The notes under the pieces are model-generated. The model was not told where the DNA came from. It ran no database searches and saw only the letters and a program-made list of their open reading frames with translations. The position numbers and the translations under genes are program-made. From Campylobacter fetus subsp. fetus (GTDB lineage Bacteria > Campylobacterota > Campylobacteria > Campylobacterales > Campylobacteraceae), in NCBI RefSeq assembly GCF_900475935.1, contig NZ_LS483431.1, forward strand, positions 1,426,001 through 1,490,000: a stretch of 64,000 bases of DNA, in the 5' to 3' direction. This document shows positions 9,597 through 18,270 of this stretch, piece by piece; position 1 is the stretch's first letter, and every line of letters begins with the position of its first letter.

Positions 9597-10379
9597 TTAC
9601 TGTTTTAAAAGCGAGGTTTCATTTATTTTTAAAACTTTTAGAACTTCGTTAAAATAGTCTTTTGCGTTAATCGCAGTTATAGTAGAAGATCCGAACTCGC
9701 ATTCTAAAAAATTACCGGATTTTTGTAATAAATTTACTATTTTATCTACACTTAAATCGCTATTCTTAGCAAGATCTCTAACGTAATAAAATATACTTTT
9801 ATAATTTATATTCTTATTTTCATCTTTTAAAATACCGCTAAACTCTTTAAAATATCTATAGCTCACCTCTGCTTGCTCTTCTATGTAATGAGTAAATGTA
9901 TAGCCGAGTTTTTGAGTACCAAAAAGCACTATTTTTCCATCCATCCTTTTAAGCACGTCATAGACTGAATTTTTGCCGAAACAACTTTTCGTATCGTTTA
10001 AAAAAGCGTCTTGATTATCTCCACTAATTGCAAAAGAAAAAATCGGATCATTTGTACGAACAACACCATTTTGTTGCCTAAAAAATTCAGTCAAAACGCC
10101 CATAGTGCTCCTTGAGTTTAGCTTATCATAAATTTGATTTTTACAAAAACTATATGTAAATGTAGGCATAATAAGAGTTCCATTTTTACAGATAACTTCA
10201 TAAAAACAGTGTAATAAAACTCTCAAAAACTCATCTTTTGGTAAAAGCGGTTTCCCAAGAGTAAAAAGCTCGGTATGAACGCAAACAGAGTCGCCACTTT
10301 TTATACCGATTTGCTTCAAAGCCCCTAAAAAATCTCTTTCATAAACAAGCTTCCCGTTTGCTTCTAAAATAGCTTTCAT
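9597..10379 (-). CDS. AAC(3)-family N-acyltransferase (glycan modification)
   Basis: A 260-residue member of the aminoglycoside N3-acetyltransferase fold family. Recognisable parts are the N-terminal GIKSGDSVCVHTELFTLG, LIMPTFTYSF near residue 95, RTNDPIFSFAISG near 130 and KIVLFGTQKLGYTFTHYIEE near 170. Epsilonproteobacteria use such proteins in surface-sugar and flagellar glycan modification; C. jejuni Cj1296/Cj1297 are examples as I recall. It overlaps the ACP gene by 4 nt and ends the cassette. The acyl donor is probably the neighbouring carrier protein. Antibiotic resistance is unlikely from this context. Confidence 0.8.
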   Translation of the reverse strand: MKAILEANGKLVYERDFLGALKQIGIKSGDSVCVHTELFTLGKPLLPKDEFLRVLLHCFYEVICKNGTLIMPTFTYSFCKNQIYDKLNSRSTMGVLTEFFRQQNGVVRTNDPIFSFAISGDNQDAFLNDTKSCFGKNSVYDVLKRMDGKIVLFGTQKLGYTFTHYIEEQAEVSYRYFKEFSGILKDENKNINYKSIFYYVRDLAKNSDLSVDKIVNLLQKSGNFLECEFGSSTITAINAKDYFNEVLKVLKINETSLLKQ

Positions 10380-10600
10380 CTCATCGCTTTATTTATCATA
10401 TCTTTTAAACTAGCAAAGCTCTCAAAACTATCATTTGTTATAAACTCTGCGCGTAATGGTTTTTTGTACGTTTTTTCGATCGCCGCGACAAGAGCCATTA
10501 TGTCCATGCTATCGATAATTCCACCGCTTAAAAGCCCCTCCATACTCTCATTTACGTCATCTCTGCCTATTTGATTAAAAAGTTCTTTGATCTCATTCAT
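10376..10600 (-). CDS. acyl carrier protein
   Basis: A 74-residue carrier protein. The phosphopantetheine attachment serine is S31 in GGIIDSMDIM. Helices flank it as in ACP/PCP domains. It sits between an adenylating ligase and two acyltransferase-like genes, so it likely carries an amino acid or acyl group loaded by the ligase. Its ATG overlaps the TGA of the upstream gene remnant (ATGA), which shows the remnant was once coupled to it. It differs in context from the fatty-acid acpP, which is not in this window. Confidence 0.88.
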   Translation of the reverse strand: MNEIKELFNQIGRDDVNESMEGLLSGGIIDSMDIMALVAAIEKTYKKPLRAEFITNDSFESFASLKDMINKAMR

Positions 10601-10748
10601 TTTTGCTCCTTTATAATATTTAATTTTTGATCGTTTCCCAAACTCAAATTTATAAATCCGTCCCCTATCTCATAATACAAAATATCTATAAAATCATCTA
10701 AAAACAGAGGCGATTTTTACCTACGACAAATACGTTTTTAAATCCCAT
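10597..10748 (-). pseudogene. internally deleted gene remnant between GNAT and ACP
   Basis: The 137 nt between the GNAT and ACP genes keeps both ends of a lost gene. An ATG at 10748 overlaps the GNAT stop and encodes MGFKNVFVVGKNRLCF before a stop. Another frame then reads PLFLDDFIDILYYEIGDGF, continues in frame, and ends in a TGA overlapping the ACP start (ATGA). Intact start and end with a missing middle suggest an internal deletion. The N-terminus has a nucleotide-binding or formyltransferase-like look, but that is a guess. Confidence 0.5.
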
Positions 10749-11475
10749 TTTTCCTCCTATAAAACGAAATTTTTATAGCATTAAACTCAAAACCGAAATT
10801 TTTATACAACTCTATGGCTTTTATATTCGTATCTCTTACGAACAGTTTGAAATACCCAGCGTTTAATCCCAAAAAACAACTCATCAATTTACGTCCAGTA
10901 CCGCTTCGCCTAAATTCCTTACTAACTGCTATAAAATCCAAATGAGCCGAGTTCAAATTTAAAAAATATATCAAACCGCCTATTATTTTATTATTTTGTT
11001 TTATGAGAAGTACTTGACCCTCTTGTATTCTATTTCTAAGTTCGGTTTTGCTTATAAAAAGATACTCTTTATCAAAATAATTTATAAAAAAGCCGTAAAT
11101 CTCATCGATATCATCAAGCAAAGCTTTTTTAACCTCATCATAACTTTGAAAACTAAAACCGCTATTTTTTAAGCTCATACCAATATATTTATCAAAAACG
11201 CTAAATTTATTGATACTCAAAAATCTATTTTCAAGCTCACAAATAGGCGTTTTACGTATAAGTTTTATATAAGTTCCTTGCATATCAAAACTTGTTATAT
11301 CGTTTATAAAATACGTGATAAAACCGTTTTGCATTAGAAAAAAGTTATCTTCACTCCGCTTTAAACAAGCAATATTTTGCTCTAATTTATTTTTGATACT
11401 ATCTATGCTAAGCGCGCTATTGCTAAACTTAAATCCATTGTTATACGAATTTAAAAACTCGTTAAATAAGCTCAT
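10738..11475 (-). CDS. GNAT N-acetyltransferase
   Basis: A 245-residue protein. The C-terminal half (about residues 120-240) is a GNAT domain with the acetyl-CoA loop RRSGTGR near residue 190 and the typical NIKAIELYKNFGFE helix and strand. The N-terminal half is not recognisable and may bind the sugar or carrier-bound substrate. It overlaps the upstream ligase by 14 nt, placing it firmly in the cassette operon. Likely it acylates an amino sugar or a carrier-bound amino acid; the substrate cannot be read. Confidence 0.8.
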   Translation of the reverse strand: MSLFNEFLNSYNNGFKFSNSALSIDSIKNKLEQNIACLKRSEDNFFLMQNGFITYFINDITSFDMQGTYIKLIRKTPICELENRFLSINKFSVFDKYIGMSLKNSGFSFQSYDEVKKALLDDIDEIYGFFINYFDKEYLFISKTELRNRIQEGQVLLIKQNNKIIGGLIYFLNLNSAHLDFIAVSKEFRRSGTGRKLMSCFLGLNAGYFKLFVRDTNIKAIELYKNFGFEFNAIKISFYRRKNGI

Positions 11476-12946
11476 AAAGCACTTTTCTATCGATTTTACC
11501 GTTTGGATTTAGCACAAATTTATCCACTAAAATGAATCTTTTTGGCACCATATAATTCGGTAATTTTTCTAAAAGATAACTTTTCAAATTTAACTTCTCT
11601 TTCGCCTCGTAAAAAAGGGCTATCTCGCCTTGTTTAAATATACAAACGGAGTTTAAAACCTGCAAGTGAGAGTTAGCCGCGATCTCGATCTCTCCAAGCT
11701 CTATTCTGTGCCCCATAAATTTTATCTGATTATCTCTCCTACCATAACAAATCAGTTCGCCGCGCTCGTTAAAAGCCACTATATCGCCTGTTTTATAAAG
11801 GATATCTTGATAATTATCATGTAGAGGATTTTGGATAAAAGCTTCTTTTGTCTTTTGTTTATTTGCAAAGTATCCTAGGCTAAGACTTGTCCCCCTAACA
11901 TAGAGTTCGCCCTTAATAAACGGCTCTTTTATCAAATTCAGTTCATCATCAAAAACCAAAAGCTCGGTATTTTGACAAGCTTTTCCTATAGGAAGCGGTT
12001 CATCGTCGCCAAAACTTCTATCGCAAACATAAAAAGCACAAACATCTGTTATCTCAGTCGGTCCGTAAAGATTTGCAAAAAGAGTGTGAGGAAGAGCTTT
12101 GCGCCAGATATTTAACTGTTTATTTGGCATTATCTCTCCGCAAAACAGTACTTTTTTAAGATGCTCAAGTTTGAAATTTTGGAGCGCATTCACGTTTGCA
12201 AAATACGTAAGCACCGAAGGCACCCAAAAAATCATACTAACACTATGCTCTTCTAAATAGCTTAATACTTTATTTGGAAAAGCAAAAATAGAAGTCGGCA
12301 AAATGTGCAAAGTAGCACCGCTTTTAACGCAAGAAAAAATATCCAAAATAGAGTTATCAAAGTAAAACGGTGCTTGATTTGCTATGGTTTCTCTTGAGTT
12401 CAGCTCAAAAGTCTCGCAAACCCAAAAAGTATAATCAATCACACTTTTATGGCTTATACTTACTCCTTTTGGCACTCCAGTGCTTCCACTAGTGAAAAAT
12501 ACATAGAGTAAATTTGTATCTATATGGGCGTTTCTAGACTCTTTTAGCGCACTTTTATTCACGCTAAACTTACTAAAATCCTCGCAAAATATCTTTACCG
12601 TATTCACAAAATCGAATTTAAAATCCTTTTGCGTGATAATAACTTTTGGCTTTAGGATTTTTATAACTTGATCTATGCGCTCAAGCGGCGTTGAGATATC
12701 TAGTAAAGTATAGAAATTCCCGCTTTTTGCCACTGCAAAAAACGAAACCAAAGTCCAAATACACTTTGGCAAAATTATTAAAACCGCTTCATTTTTTAAA
12801 TTTAACTTTAAAATTTCACTGGCTAATCTATCCGCGATCTCATCAAATTTAGCGTAAGTTATACTCTCATCTCCAAACACAAATGCTTTTTTGAAAGGAT
12901 TTTTTGCTACTGAAATATCTAAAAAATCACAAACATTTCTTATCAT
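11462..12946 (-). CDS. amino-acid/acyl adenylating ligase (DltA-like)
   Basis: A 494-residue stand-alone adenylation enzyme. Core motifs are in order: FFTSGSTGVPKGVSISH (ATP loop, about residue 155), NLYGPTEITDVCA (about 290), YKTGDIVAFNERGEL, GRRDNQIKFMGHRIELGEIE, and the C-terminal catalytic lysine in PNGKIDRKVL. The form is that of NRPS A-domains and D-alanine carrier-protein ligases. It should activate a small acid with ATP and load it on the ACP at 10376-10600. It overlaps the DUF4910 gene by 4 nt and the GNAT gene by 14 nt. C. jejuni has an amino-acid-activating enzyme plus ACP in its flagellar glycan locus. Confidence 0.88.
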   Translation of the reverse strand: MIRNVCDFLDISVAKNPFKKAFVFGDESITYAKFDEIADRLASEILKLNLKNEAVLIILPKCIWTLVSFFAVAKSGNFYTLLDISTPLERIDQVIKILKPKVIITQKDFKFDFVNTVKIFCEDFSKFSVNKSALKESRNAHIDTNLLYVFFTSGSTGVPKGVSISHKSVIDYTFWVCETFELNSRETIANQAPFYFDNSILDIFSCVKSGATLHILPTSIFAFPNKVLSYLEEHSVSMIFWVPSVLTYFANVNALQNFKLEHLKKVLFCGEIMPNKQLNIWRKALPHTLFANLYGPTEITDVCAFYVCDRSFGDDEPLPIGKACQNTELLVFDDELNLIKEPFIKGELYVRGTSLSLGYFANKQKTKEAFIQNPLHDNYQDILYKTGDIVAFNERGELICYGRRDNQIKFMGHRIELGEIEIAANSHLQVLNSVCIFKQGEIALFYEAKEKLNLKSYLLEKLPNYMVPKRFILVDKFVLNPNGKIDRKVLYELI

Positions 12947-14218
12947 CTTACTTCCTTTATAAGCTCAAATTTAAGCAAATTTTCTACCGAATCTTTTAAG
13001 CTTTTAGCTTCTACGCCGAGTTTATCAGCTATGTCTATAACGCTTCTTTTACCGTTACAATACGCTAAAAAATCACGTATTAACGTCATATCGCTTGGAT
13101 ACGCACCTTTATTTATAGTAGATATCAGTCCGCGCGAACCTAAATTTGGTTCACAAGTCGTATTTAGTCGGTAGGTTTTGTTTATTTCTAAATTTAAAAT
13201 CATATTTTTAGCATAAAGAAGGCCTTCCTCAAGCCCTTTTTTAGTTATAAGACTAAGATCATCTAAGCTCGTATGATACTCTTTGTATTCACCGAATTTA
13301 CTCCTACAAAGTGTTACGATACCTAAATTTAAATCAGGAGTATTAAACTGTCTCTCATCACTTCCACGATATAAAAATGAGTAAATTTGTGGATTTTTAC
13401 TAAGAAATTTAACCGTATGAAGTGCGGCTTTATCGCTTAAACTATCCTCATCAGGACTTAAAACCACGCTGTAAGCTCTCTCGTCTCCTATGCAACTAAG
13501 CACAAATCCGGCTTTTACATTTTGTTTTAAAGCTTCATAATGTTTACTGATATAACAAATCGATCCGATAGTCTCAGGAACTATGATAAAACGGTAATTA
13601 AACTCTCTATTTTTTAGAGTTTTTACCCATTTTATCAGCTCAGTTAAAACTACGGGTCCGCTTAGCTCGTTGTTTGCCATTTGCGGATGACAAAGATAAG
13701 TAGAGATTAGAATTTCATCTTTTGAGCAAGATGAGGCTGGCACTAAAATTTCACCGTAATTTAGTTCTCCCTTTGAATTAAACTCGGTATCTATAAAAAC
13801 TTCATAAATCCCGTCTTTTAGGGATGTCCTTTGATTATGACCGATACAAAATCCCCATCTTTTTTCATAATAACTAGTAACATAAGGGATGGCATCTGGC
13901 AAATGCGGGAGCGAATACAAGTGAGACTGGAGCTCCTCTAGACTCAGTGTTTTATGCACCGGCGCGCTGTAGTTTAGTAAATGAAGATTATGTTTTTTAA
14001 ATTCGCAGATCTTTTCGCCGCTAGGAGCGACGATATAGGCGTCCCTTACTATCCATTCAGCAGGAACTATCCAATCAAAACATTTAGTACCACTTGGGAT
14101 ACTAAATTTCGTTATACCCCCCCCCAGCAGCTAAATTTAAGATATCCAAACTACGCCTAAAACCGTCTCCGGTTATACTTCTTGGGATATTAAATAGCTT
14201 TTTTGCAAGTTCGTACAT
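12943..14218 (-). pseudogene. DUF4910 aminopeptidase-like gene, phase-variable, off
   Basis: The ATG at 14218 follows AAAGGAT and opens MYELAKKLFNIPRSITGDGF. The frame runs to residue 34 at a Gly run encoded by nine Gs (14117-14125) and then stops after four more codons. Removing one G joins it to ITKFSIPSGTKCFDWIVPAE and the remaining frame to 12943, about 424 residues in total. The body has DUF4910/M28-like peptidase features (STYLCHPQMANNELSGP, FIIVPETIGSICYIS) and a C-terminal winged-helix-like end. C. jejuni Cj1295, a G-tract gene affecting flagellin pseudaminic acid, is the nearest known parallel from memory. It overlaps the ligase by ATGA. Confidence 0.85.
14117..14125 (-). repeat. 9-nt poly-G/C phase-variation tract
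   Basis: Nine consecutive Cs on the plus strand (Gs in the coding strand) lie inside the DUF4910 gene. With 9 the frame is closed, with 8 (or 11) it is open. Such G/C tracts are the standard slipped-strand switches in Campylobacter. Confidence 0.9.
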
Positions 14219-14227
14219 TTTTATCCT

Positions 14228-14797
14228 TTATTCTCTAGCGTCAGCCAAAACTAATCCGAAAAGCGGCAATTTACCACAACTAAGAAGTAAATTTTTAGCT
14301 TCTTTCATACTAGATCCGGTCGTTATGATGTCGTCTACTAAAATTACTGGATTGTTAACTTCTTTTAAAAGTTTGAAATTTCGCGGATTGTTTTTTCTAA
14401 ACTCAAGAGTTTTTCCCGAATATTTTACTTTGTTTGTAGCTCTTAATGCACCATATATCGGCTTTAAAAATTCCCTTTTCATAGCGTGAGCAAGAACTGC
14501 GGTGTGAGAGTATCCGCTACTGATTTGATCATCTATTGAAACGACATTTACATTACTATCAAATTTAAAAGTATCTGCGAATTTAGAAAAACTAAGCTTT
14601 GCTAACTCGCGAAATACAAAATGCCCGTGCATGCGGTGTTTAGAGTGGATAAGAGACTTTATATCGTCATATTTGTAAAAACTATACACTTTAAATCCGT
14701 CAATATCTCTACATCCACTCTCAAATTCACTTAAAACTCTCTTGCAGTTTTTACATATAAATTTAAACGTAAATGAGCCGCATTTAAGACATCGCAT
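14228..14797 (-). CDS. comF: ComF-family phosphoribosyltransferase
   Basis: A 189-residue ComF-like protein. An N-terminal zinc-ribbon pair of cysteines (CLKCG, CKNCKR) is followed by a PRTase fold with the PRPP loop VILVDDIITTGSSMKEA near residue 150. ComF proteins are linked to natural DNA uptake. Its first base shares the TAATG with the stop of the YajG-like gene, and it ends 9 nt before the DUF4910 gene, so the glycan cassette may be read through from this operon. Confidence 0.88.
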   Translation of the reverse strand: MRCLKCGSFTFKFICKNCKRVLSEFESGCRDIDGFKVYSFYKYDDIKSLIHSKHRMHGHFVFRELAKLSFSKFADTFKFDSNVNVVSIDDQISSGYSHTAVLAHAMKREFLKPIYGALRATNKVKYSGKTLEFRKNNPRNFKLLKEVNNPVILVDDIITTGSSMKEAKNLLLSCGKLPLFGLVLADARE

Positions 14798-15345
14798 TAA
14801 TTTGCCAAGATAGCTTTAGCCGTTCTAGCTATCATATCGTCTAAAAGAGTTTTAATAAACGGTTCAAAAGCACCGCCAGTTGCTATAGGAACAAATTCGG
14901 TCTGAGGTTGAGCTATGCGCTTTGTCGTCGTAACGCCGTCTTTATAAATTTTAATGTAAATTTCACTTGTACCTTGCATATTGTCTTTTGAATATCCGCT
15001 TAAATTTGCTTTAAGTTCAGTAATAGTGATATCTACGACTTTTGCATCATCACCGCCAAATACGGCTCCGTTTTTCTTAAGCTCTTTTATCAAAGCATCG
15101 CTAAACCAATTAGTTAGATTATTTCCTAGTGTGATATACTCGCTTACCGTGCCTTTTTTATCGGTAATAGTAGCCACTACACTCTGATTTTTCCTTTTAT
15201 CAAGGATACTATTTATAATAATATTTGAATTTGAACGGACATTTACTCCTTTTGCTTCATAAGGAGATAGTGTTAAAACCGAAGTTGTGTTGGAACAACC
15301 GACAAATAAAATCAAACAACTAAAAATAAAAGCCCATTTTATCAT
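14797..15345 (-). CDS. YajG-like lipoprotein
   Basis: A 182-residue lipoprotein with signal peptide and lipobox ILFVGC near residue 17. The middle contains LTNWFSDALIKELKKNGAV and an ITITELKANLSGYSKDNM strand, typical of the YajG family of outer-membrane lipoproteins. The function is not known. It sits between another lipoprotein gene (9-nt gap) and comF (TAATG overlap). Confidence 0.75.
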   Translation of the reverse strand: MIKWAFIFSCLILFVGCSNTTSVLTLSPYEAKGVNVRSNSNIIINSILDKRKNQSVVATITDKKGTVSEYITLGNNLTNWFSDALIKELKKNGAVFGGDDAKVVDITITELKANLSGYSKDNMQGTSEIYIKIYKDGVTTTKRIAQPQTEFVPIATGGAFEPFIKTLLDDMIARTAKAILAN

Positions 15346-15354
15346 ATTATATCC

Positions 15355-16026
15355 TTAAAATTTACTAATCTGCTCAGCTGCTTTATTTACGGCTTGTTTT
15401 ACAAGCAAATCCATATATAAACCAAAATCACTCACATCATTTGCATTTAAGCCGCTTACGCTCTGCCTTGTATTTATCTGTATGCGTTTGTCGTAATTTA
15501 TATTTTTGATGCGCAAAATACCTTGAAGTCTTGAGTTTAGCTGACTAGCGCCTGGACTATAAACACCTTTAAAATCGGTAAAACCAAAATCCACCCTAAG
15601 AGTATATGGCGAAGTTTCCGTATCTACTACTAAAATTCCTCTATTTGTAAGCTCCTCTTTCATAGCTAGATAAAACAACGTATCGAGTCTTTTATTTAAA
15701 CTATACGCTTTTCCGTTTGCTTTAATGACCTTACTATTTTCTCTTAAATCTGAAATATTATGCAAGTACACTTTTTTAAGGCCGGCTCCGGCATCGATCT
15801 TACGCAAATTTGTGCAGCAATTTATCGCTACGTCGCTTCTATAAGTATATCCGTTGATTGTTGTTTCATAGTTTGTATCTGCGCACGGCTCACAATTAAG
15901 AGTTATCTTCATAATAGTCTCATACGACTTCGCCGCACTCGTATCTGTATACGGATCCAAAACGGCTTTGTTAGAACAACCTATAAAAAATAGCGCGGCA
16001 AATAGCGCAAACAAAAATCCTTTCAT
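15355..16026 (-). CDS. hypothetical lipoprotein
   Basis: A 223-residue predicted lipoprotein with signal peptide ending in FFIGC (cysteine at about residue 17). Mature positions 40-75 hold several cysteines (CEPCAD, INCCTN) that may form disulfides in the periplasm. The C-terminal half (YTLRVDFGFTDFKGVY onward) looks like a beta-rich lipoprotein domain. The start overlaps the tautomerase stop by 4 nt. I do not recognise the family. With the YajG-like neighbour it may form an envelope pair. Confidence 0.7.
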   Translation of the reverse strand: MKGFLFALFAALFFIGCSNKAVLDPYTDTSAAKSYETIMKITLNCEPCADTNYETTINGYTYRSDVAINCCTNLRKIDAGAGLKKVYLHNISDLRENSKVIKANGKAYSLNKRLDTLFYLAMKEELTNRGILVVDTETSPYTLRVDFGFTDFKGVYSPGASQLNSRLQGILRIKNINYDKRIQINTRQSVSGLNANDVSDFGLYMDLLVKQAVNKAAEQISKF

Positions 16027-16238
16027 CTCTTTTCCTCTCTCTTTCTTTTTATTTTTATACTTTCACCGCCAAGACCGTAATTTTCAGTTTCTATCTCATC
16101 GATTATCACGACCGTACTTGCTCTATTTCTACCTAAAACAGTGTGCAATAGCTCGGTCACGCCTTTTATGAGCTCCTCTTTTTGAGCTACTGTCGGCTCA
16201 CCGTTTTCTTTTGTCACTTTTATATTTACGTATGGCAT
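16023..16238 (-). CDS. 4-oxalocrotonate tautomerase family protein
   Basis: A 71-residue tautomerase. After removal of Met the catalytic N-terminal proline (MPYVNIKV) is exposed, the hallmark of the family. The GVTELLHTVLGRNRASTVVIIDEI helix and strand follow. It acts as a small oligomer that interconverts enol and keto acids; the physiological substrate in Campylobacter is unknown. It lies 30 nt downstream of lepA and overlaps the next lipoprotein gene by 4 nt. Confidence 0.88.
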   Translation of the reverse strand: MPYVNIKVTKENGEPTVAQKEELIKGVTELLHTVLGRNRASTVVIIDEIETENYGLGGESIKIKRKREEKR

Positions 16239-16268
16239 ATTTTTCCTTAAAGCAAATTTCGTTCTATT

Positions 16269-18059
16269 TTAATCTATTTTTAAAACACTTAAAAACGCCT
16301 CTTGCGGAAGCGTTACCTTACCTATGGCTTTCATACGTTTTTTACCCTCTTTTTGTTTTTCAAGCAGTTTTCTTTTACGGGTTATATCGCCGCCGTAACA
16401 CTTTGCCGTTACGTTCTTACCCATAGATTTTACCGTTTCTCTAGCTATAACCTTATTTCCGATGCTTGCTTGTATAGCAACTTCAAAAAGCTGTCTTGGA
16501 ACCAACTCTTTCATGGTTTTTACAAAATCCCTGCCCTTGCTCATTGCTTTTTCTTCAGGCACGATGATAGAAAGAGCATCGACTGCTTCACCTGCTACTT
16601 TTATATCGAGTTTAACCAAATCTCCAACCCTATAATCACTTGGTTCATAATCAAAACTAGCGTAACCTTTTGTCGCGCTTTTTAATTTATCGTAAAAATC
16701 CATAACTATCTCGTTCATCGGTATATCATACTCAAGCAAAACTCTTGTAGTAGTGATATAATCCATCTTAGTTTGAACGGCTCGGCGGTTATTAAGCAGT
16801 GTGATAATGTTTCCTAAAAACTCGCTCGGCGTGATGATAGTAGCCTTTACGTAAGGCTCTTTTATGAACTCTATTTTATTTACCGGAGGTAGTTCGCTAG
16901 GATTTTGAATTTCTACGCTCACGCCATCAGTCTGCACGACTTCGTAAGTCACGGTCGGAGCAGTAGCTATCAGATCTAATCCAAACTCACGCTCAAGTCT
17001 CTCTTTTACGACTTCCATATGGAGCAAACCTAAAAATCCCACGCGAAAACCAAAGCCCAAAGCCGCCGAAGTCTCAGGCTCATAGCTTATAGAACTATCG
17101 TTTAACTTAAGCTTGTCTAAAGCGTCTCTTAGATCTTCAAATTTATCCGTATCTATAGGATAAAGTCCGGCAAATACAAACGGTTTTGCTTTCTCAAATC
17201 CTCCGATCGCTTCCAAAGCTCTATTTTTAGCTAAGGTTATCGTATCGCCGACGCTTACGTCGCTTACGTTTTTAAGACCTAAAACTATGATACCGACTTC
17301 ACCGGTTTTTAGTTCGTTTGTTTTTATCGGAGCTATCGGATTTGGATACATCAGATCAAGAACAGTATGTTTTTTATCCGTTCCCATAACATAAACTTCA
17401 TCGCCTTTTTTTACGGCACCATCGTAAACTCTCACAAGAGCCAAAGCTCCTAAATAATTATCAAACCAGCTATCGTAAATGAGAGATTTAAACGGATTGT
17501 TTTCACCCGGTTTTGGCGGTGGGATTTTACGAATTATAGTTTCTATCAGCTCTTTTATGCCGACTCCTGTTTTTGCGCTCACTTCTATAGCTTCACTGCA
17601 ATCAAGCCCGATGATATGCTCTATCTCGTTTTTAACTCTCTGCGGTTCAGCTGCTGGGAGATCGATTTTATTTATAACCGGAATTATCTCAAGGTTGTTT
17701 TCAAGCGCGATATAAACGTTTGCTATAGTCTGAGCTTCGACGCCCTGGCTTGCATCTACAACCAACAAAGCTCCCTCGCAGCTTGCTAAAGAGCGTGAAA
17801 CTTCATAGCTGAAATCGACGTGTCCTGGAGTATCTATCAAATTTAATATATAAATTTGCCCCTCAAGCTTATAAGTTAGCCTTACGCTTTGAGCTTTTAT
17901 AGTGATACCGCGCTCTTTTTCTATATCCATAGTATCCATAACTTGAGCGCTCATCACGCGACTATCTACCGCTCCGCATTCACTGATAATGCGATCTGCT
18001 AATGTGCTTTTACCGTGGTCGATATGCGCTATAATGCTAAAATTTCGTATGTTATTCAT
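16269..18059 (-). CDS. lepA: elongation factor 4 (LepA)
   Basis: A 596-residue translational GTPase that can back-translocate or remodel stalled ribosomes. The G domain opens with [15 protein letters not shown], followed by [17 protein letters not shown] (G3) and NKIDLPAA (G4). EF-G-like domains II, III and V follow, then the LepA-specific C-terminal domain ending [13 protein letters not shown]. The length and motifs are typical. The start is ATG after CAGGA. It leads an apparent operon running to the glycan cassette. Confidence 0.98.
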   Translation of the reverse strand: MNNIRNFSIIAHIDHGKSTLADRIISECGAVDSRVMSAQVMDTMDIEKERGITIKAQSVRLTYKLEGQIYILNLIDTPGHVDFSYEVSRSLASCEGALLVVDASQGVEAQTIANVYIALENNLEIIPVINKIDLPAAEPQRVKNEIEHIIGLDCSEAIEVSAKTGVGIKELIETIIRKIPPPKPGENNPFKSLIYDSWFDNYLGALALVRVYDGAVKKGDEVYVMGTDKKHTVLDLMYPNPIAPIKTNELKTGEVGIIVLGLKNVSDVSVGDTITLAKNRALEAIGGFEKAKPFVFAGLYPIDTDKFEDLRDALDKLKLNDSSISYEPETSAALGFGFRVGFLGLLHMEVVKERLEREFGLDLIATAPTVTYEVVQTDGVSVEIQNPSELPPVNKIEFIKEPYVKATIITPSEFLGNIITLLNNRRAVQTKMDYITTTRVLLEYDIPMNEIVMDFYDKLKSATKGYASFDYEPSDYRVGDLVKLDIKVAGEAVDALSIIVPEEKAMSKGRDFVKTMKELVPRQLFEVAIQASIGNKVIARETVKSMGKNVTAKCYGGDITRKRKLLEKQKEGKKRMKAIGKVTLPQEAFLSVLKID

Positions 18060-18230
18060 AAAATTCCTGAGTAAATTTTGTAGAGAGATATTATCAAATT
18101 TTAGCTGGATTTTTGATTAAATTTAAAAACGCCCTATATAAATAAGCGATATAAAAAACTAAAATATTTTTGATGAAAAATCGATGTTATTGTAGATTTT
18201 AGAGCAAAGGCTAGACAAAAAGTCCGCCAA

Positions 18231-18260
18231 GCGATAAATCAAAACTCATCGATTTATCGC
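18231..18260. terminator. hairpin downstream of prs
   Basis: GCGATAAATC and GATTTATCGC form a perfect 10-bp stem with a 10-nt loop, just after the prs stop. On the minus strand a T-run (GGACTTTTTG) lies about 10 nt further on. It probably ends prs transcription, though it is not a textbook intrinsic terminator. Confidence 0.5.
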
Positions 18261-18270
18261 AAAAATTATA

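Noticed and set aside
9597-10379. Aminoglycoside resistance gene
   Set aside because: The AAC(3) fold occurs here inside an ACP/ligase glycan cassette, like flagellar-locus homologues; nothing suggests mobile resistance.
11462-12946. Non-ribosomal peptide synthetase cluster
   Set aside because: There is one stand-alone adenylation enzyme and one ACP, but no condensation or thioesterase domain.
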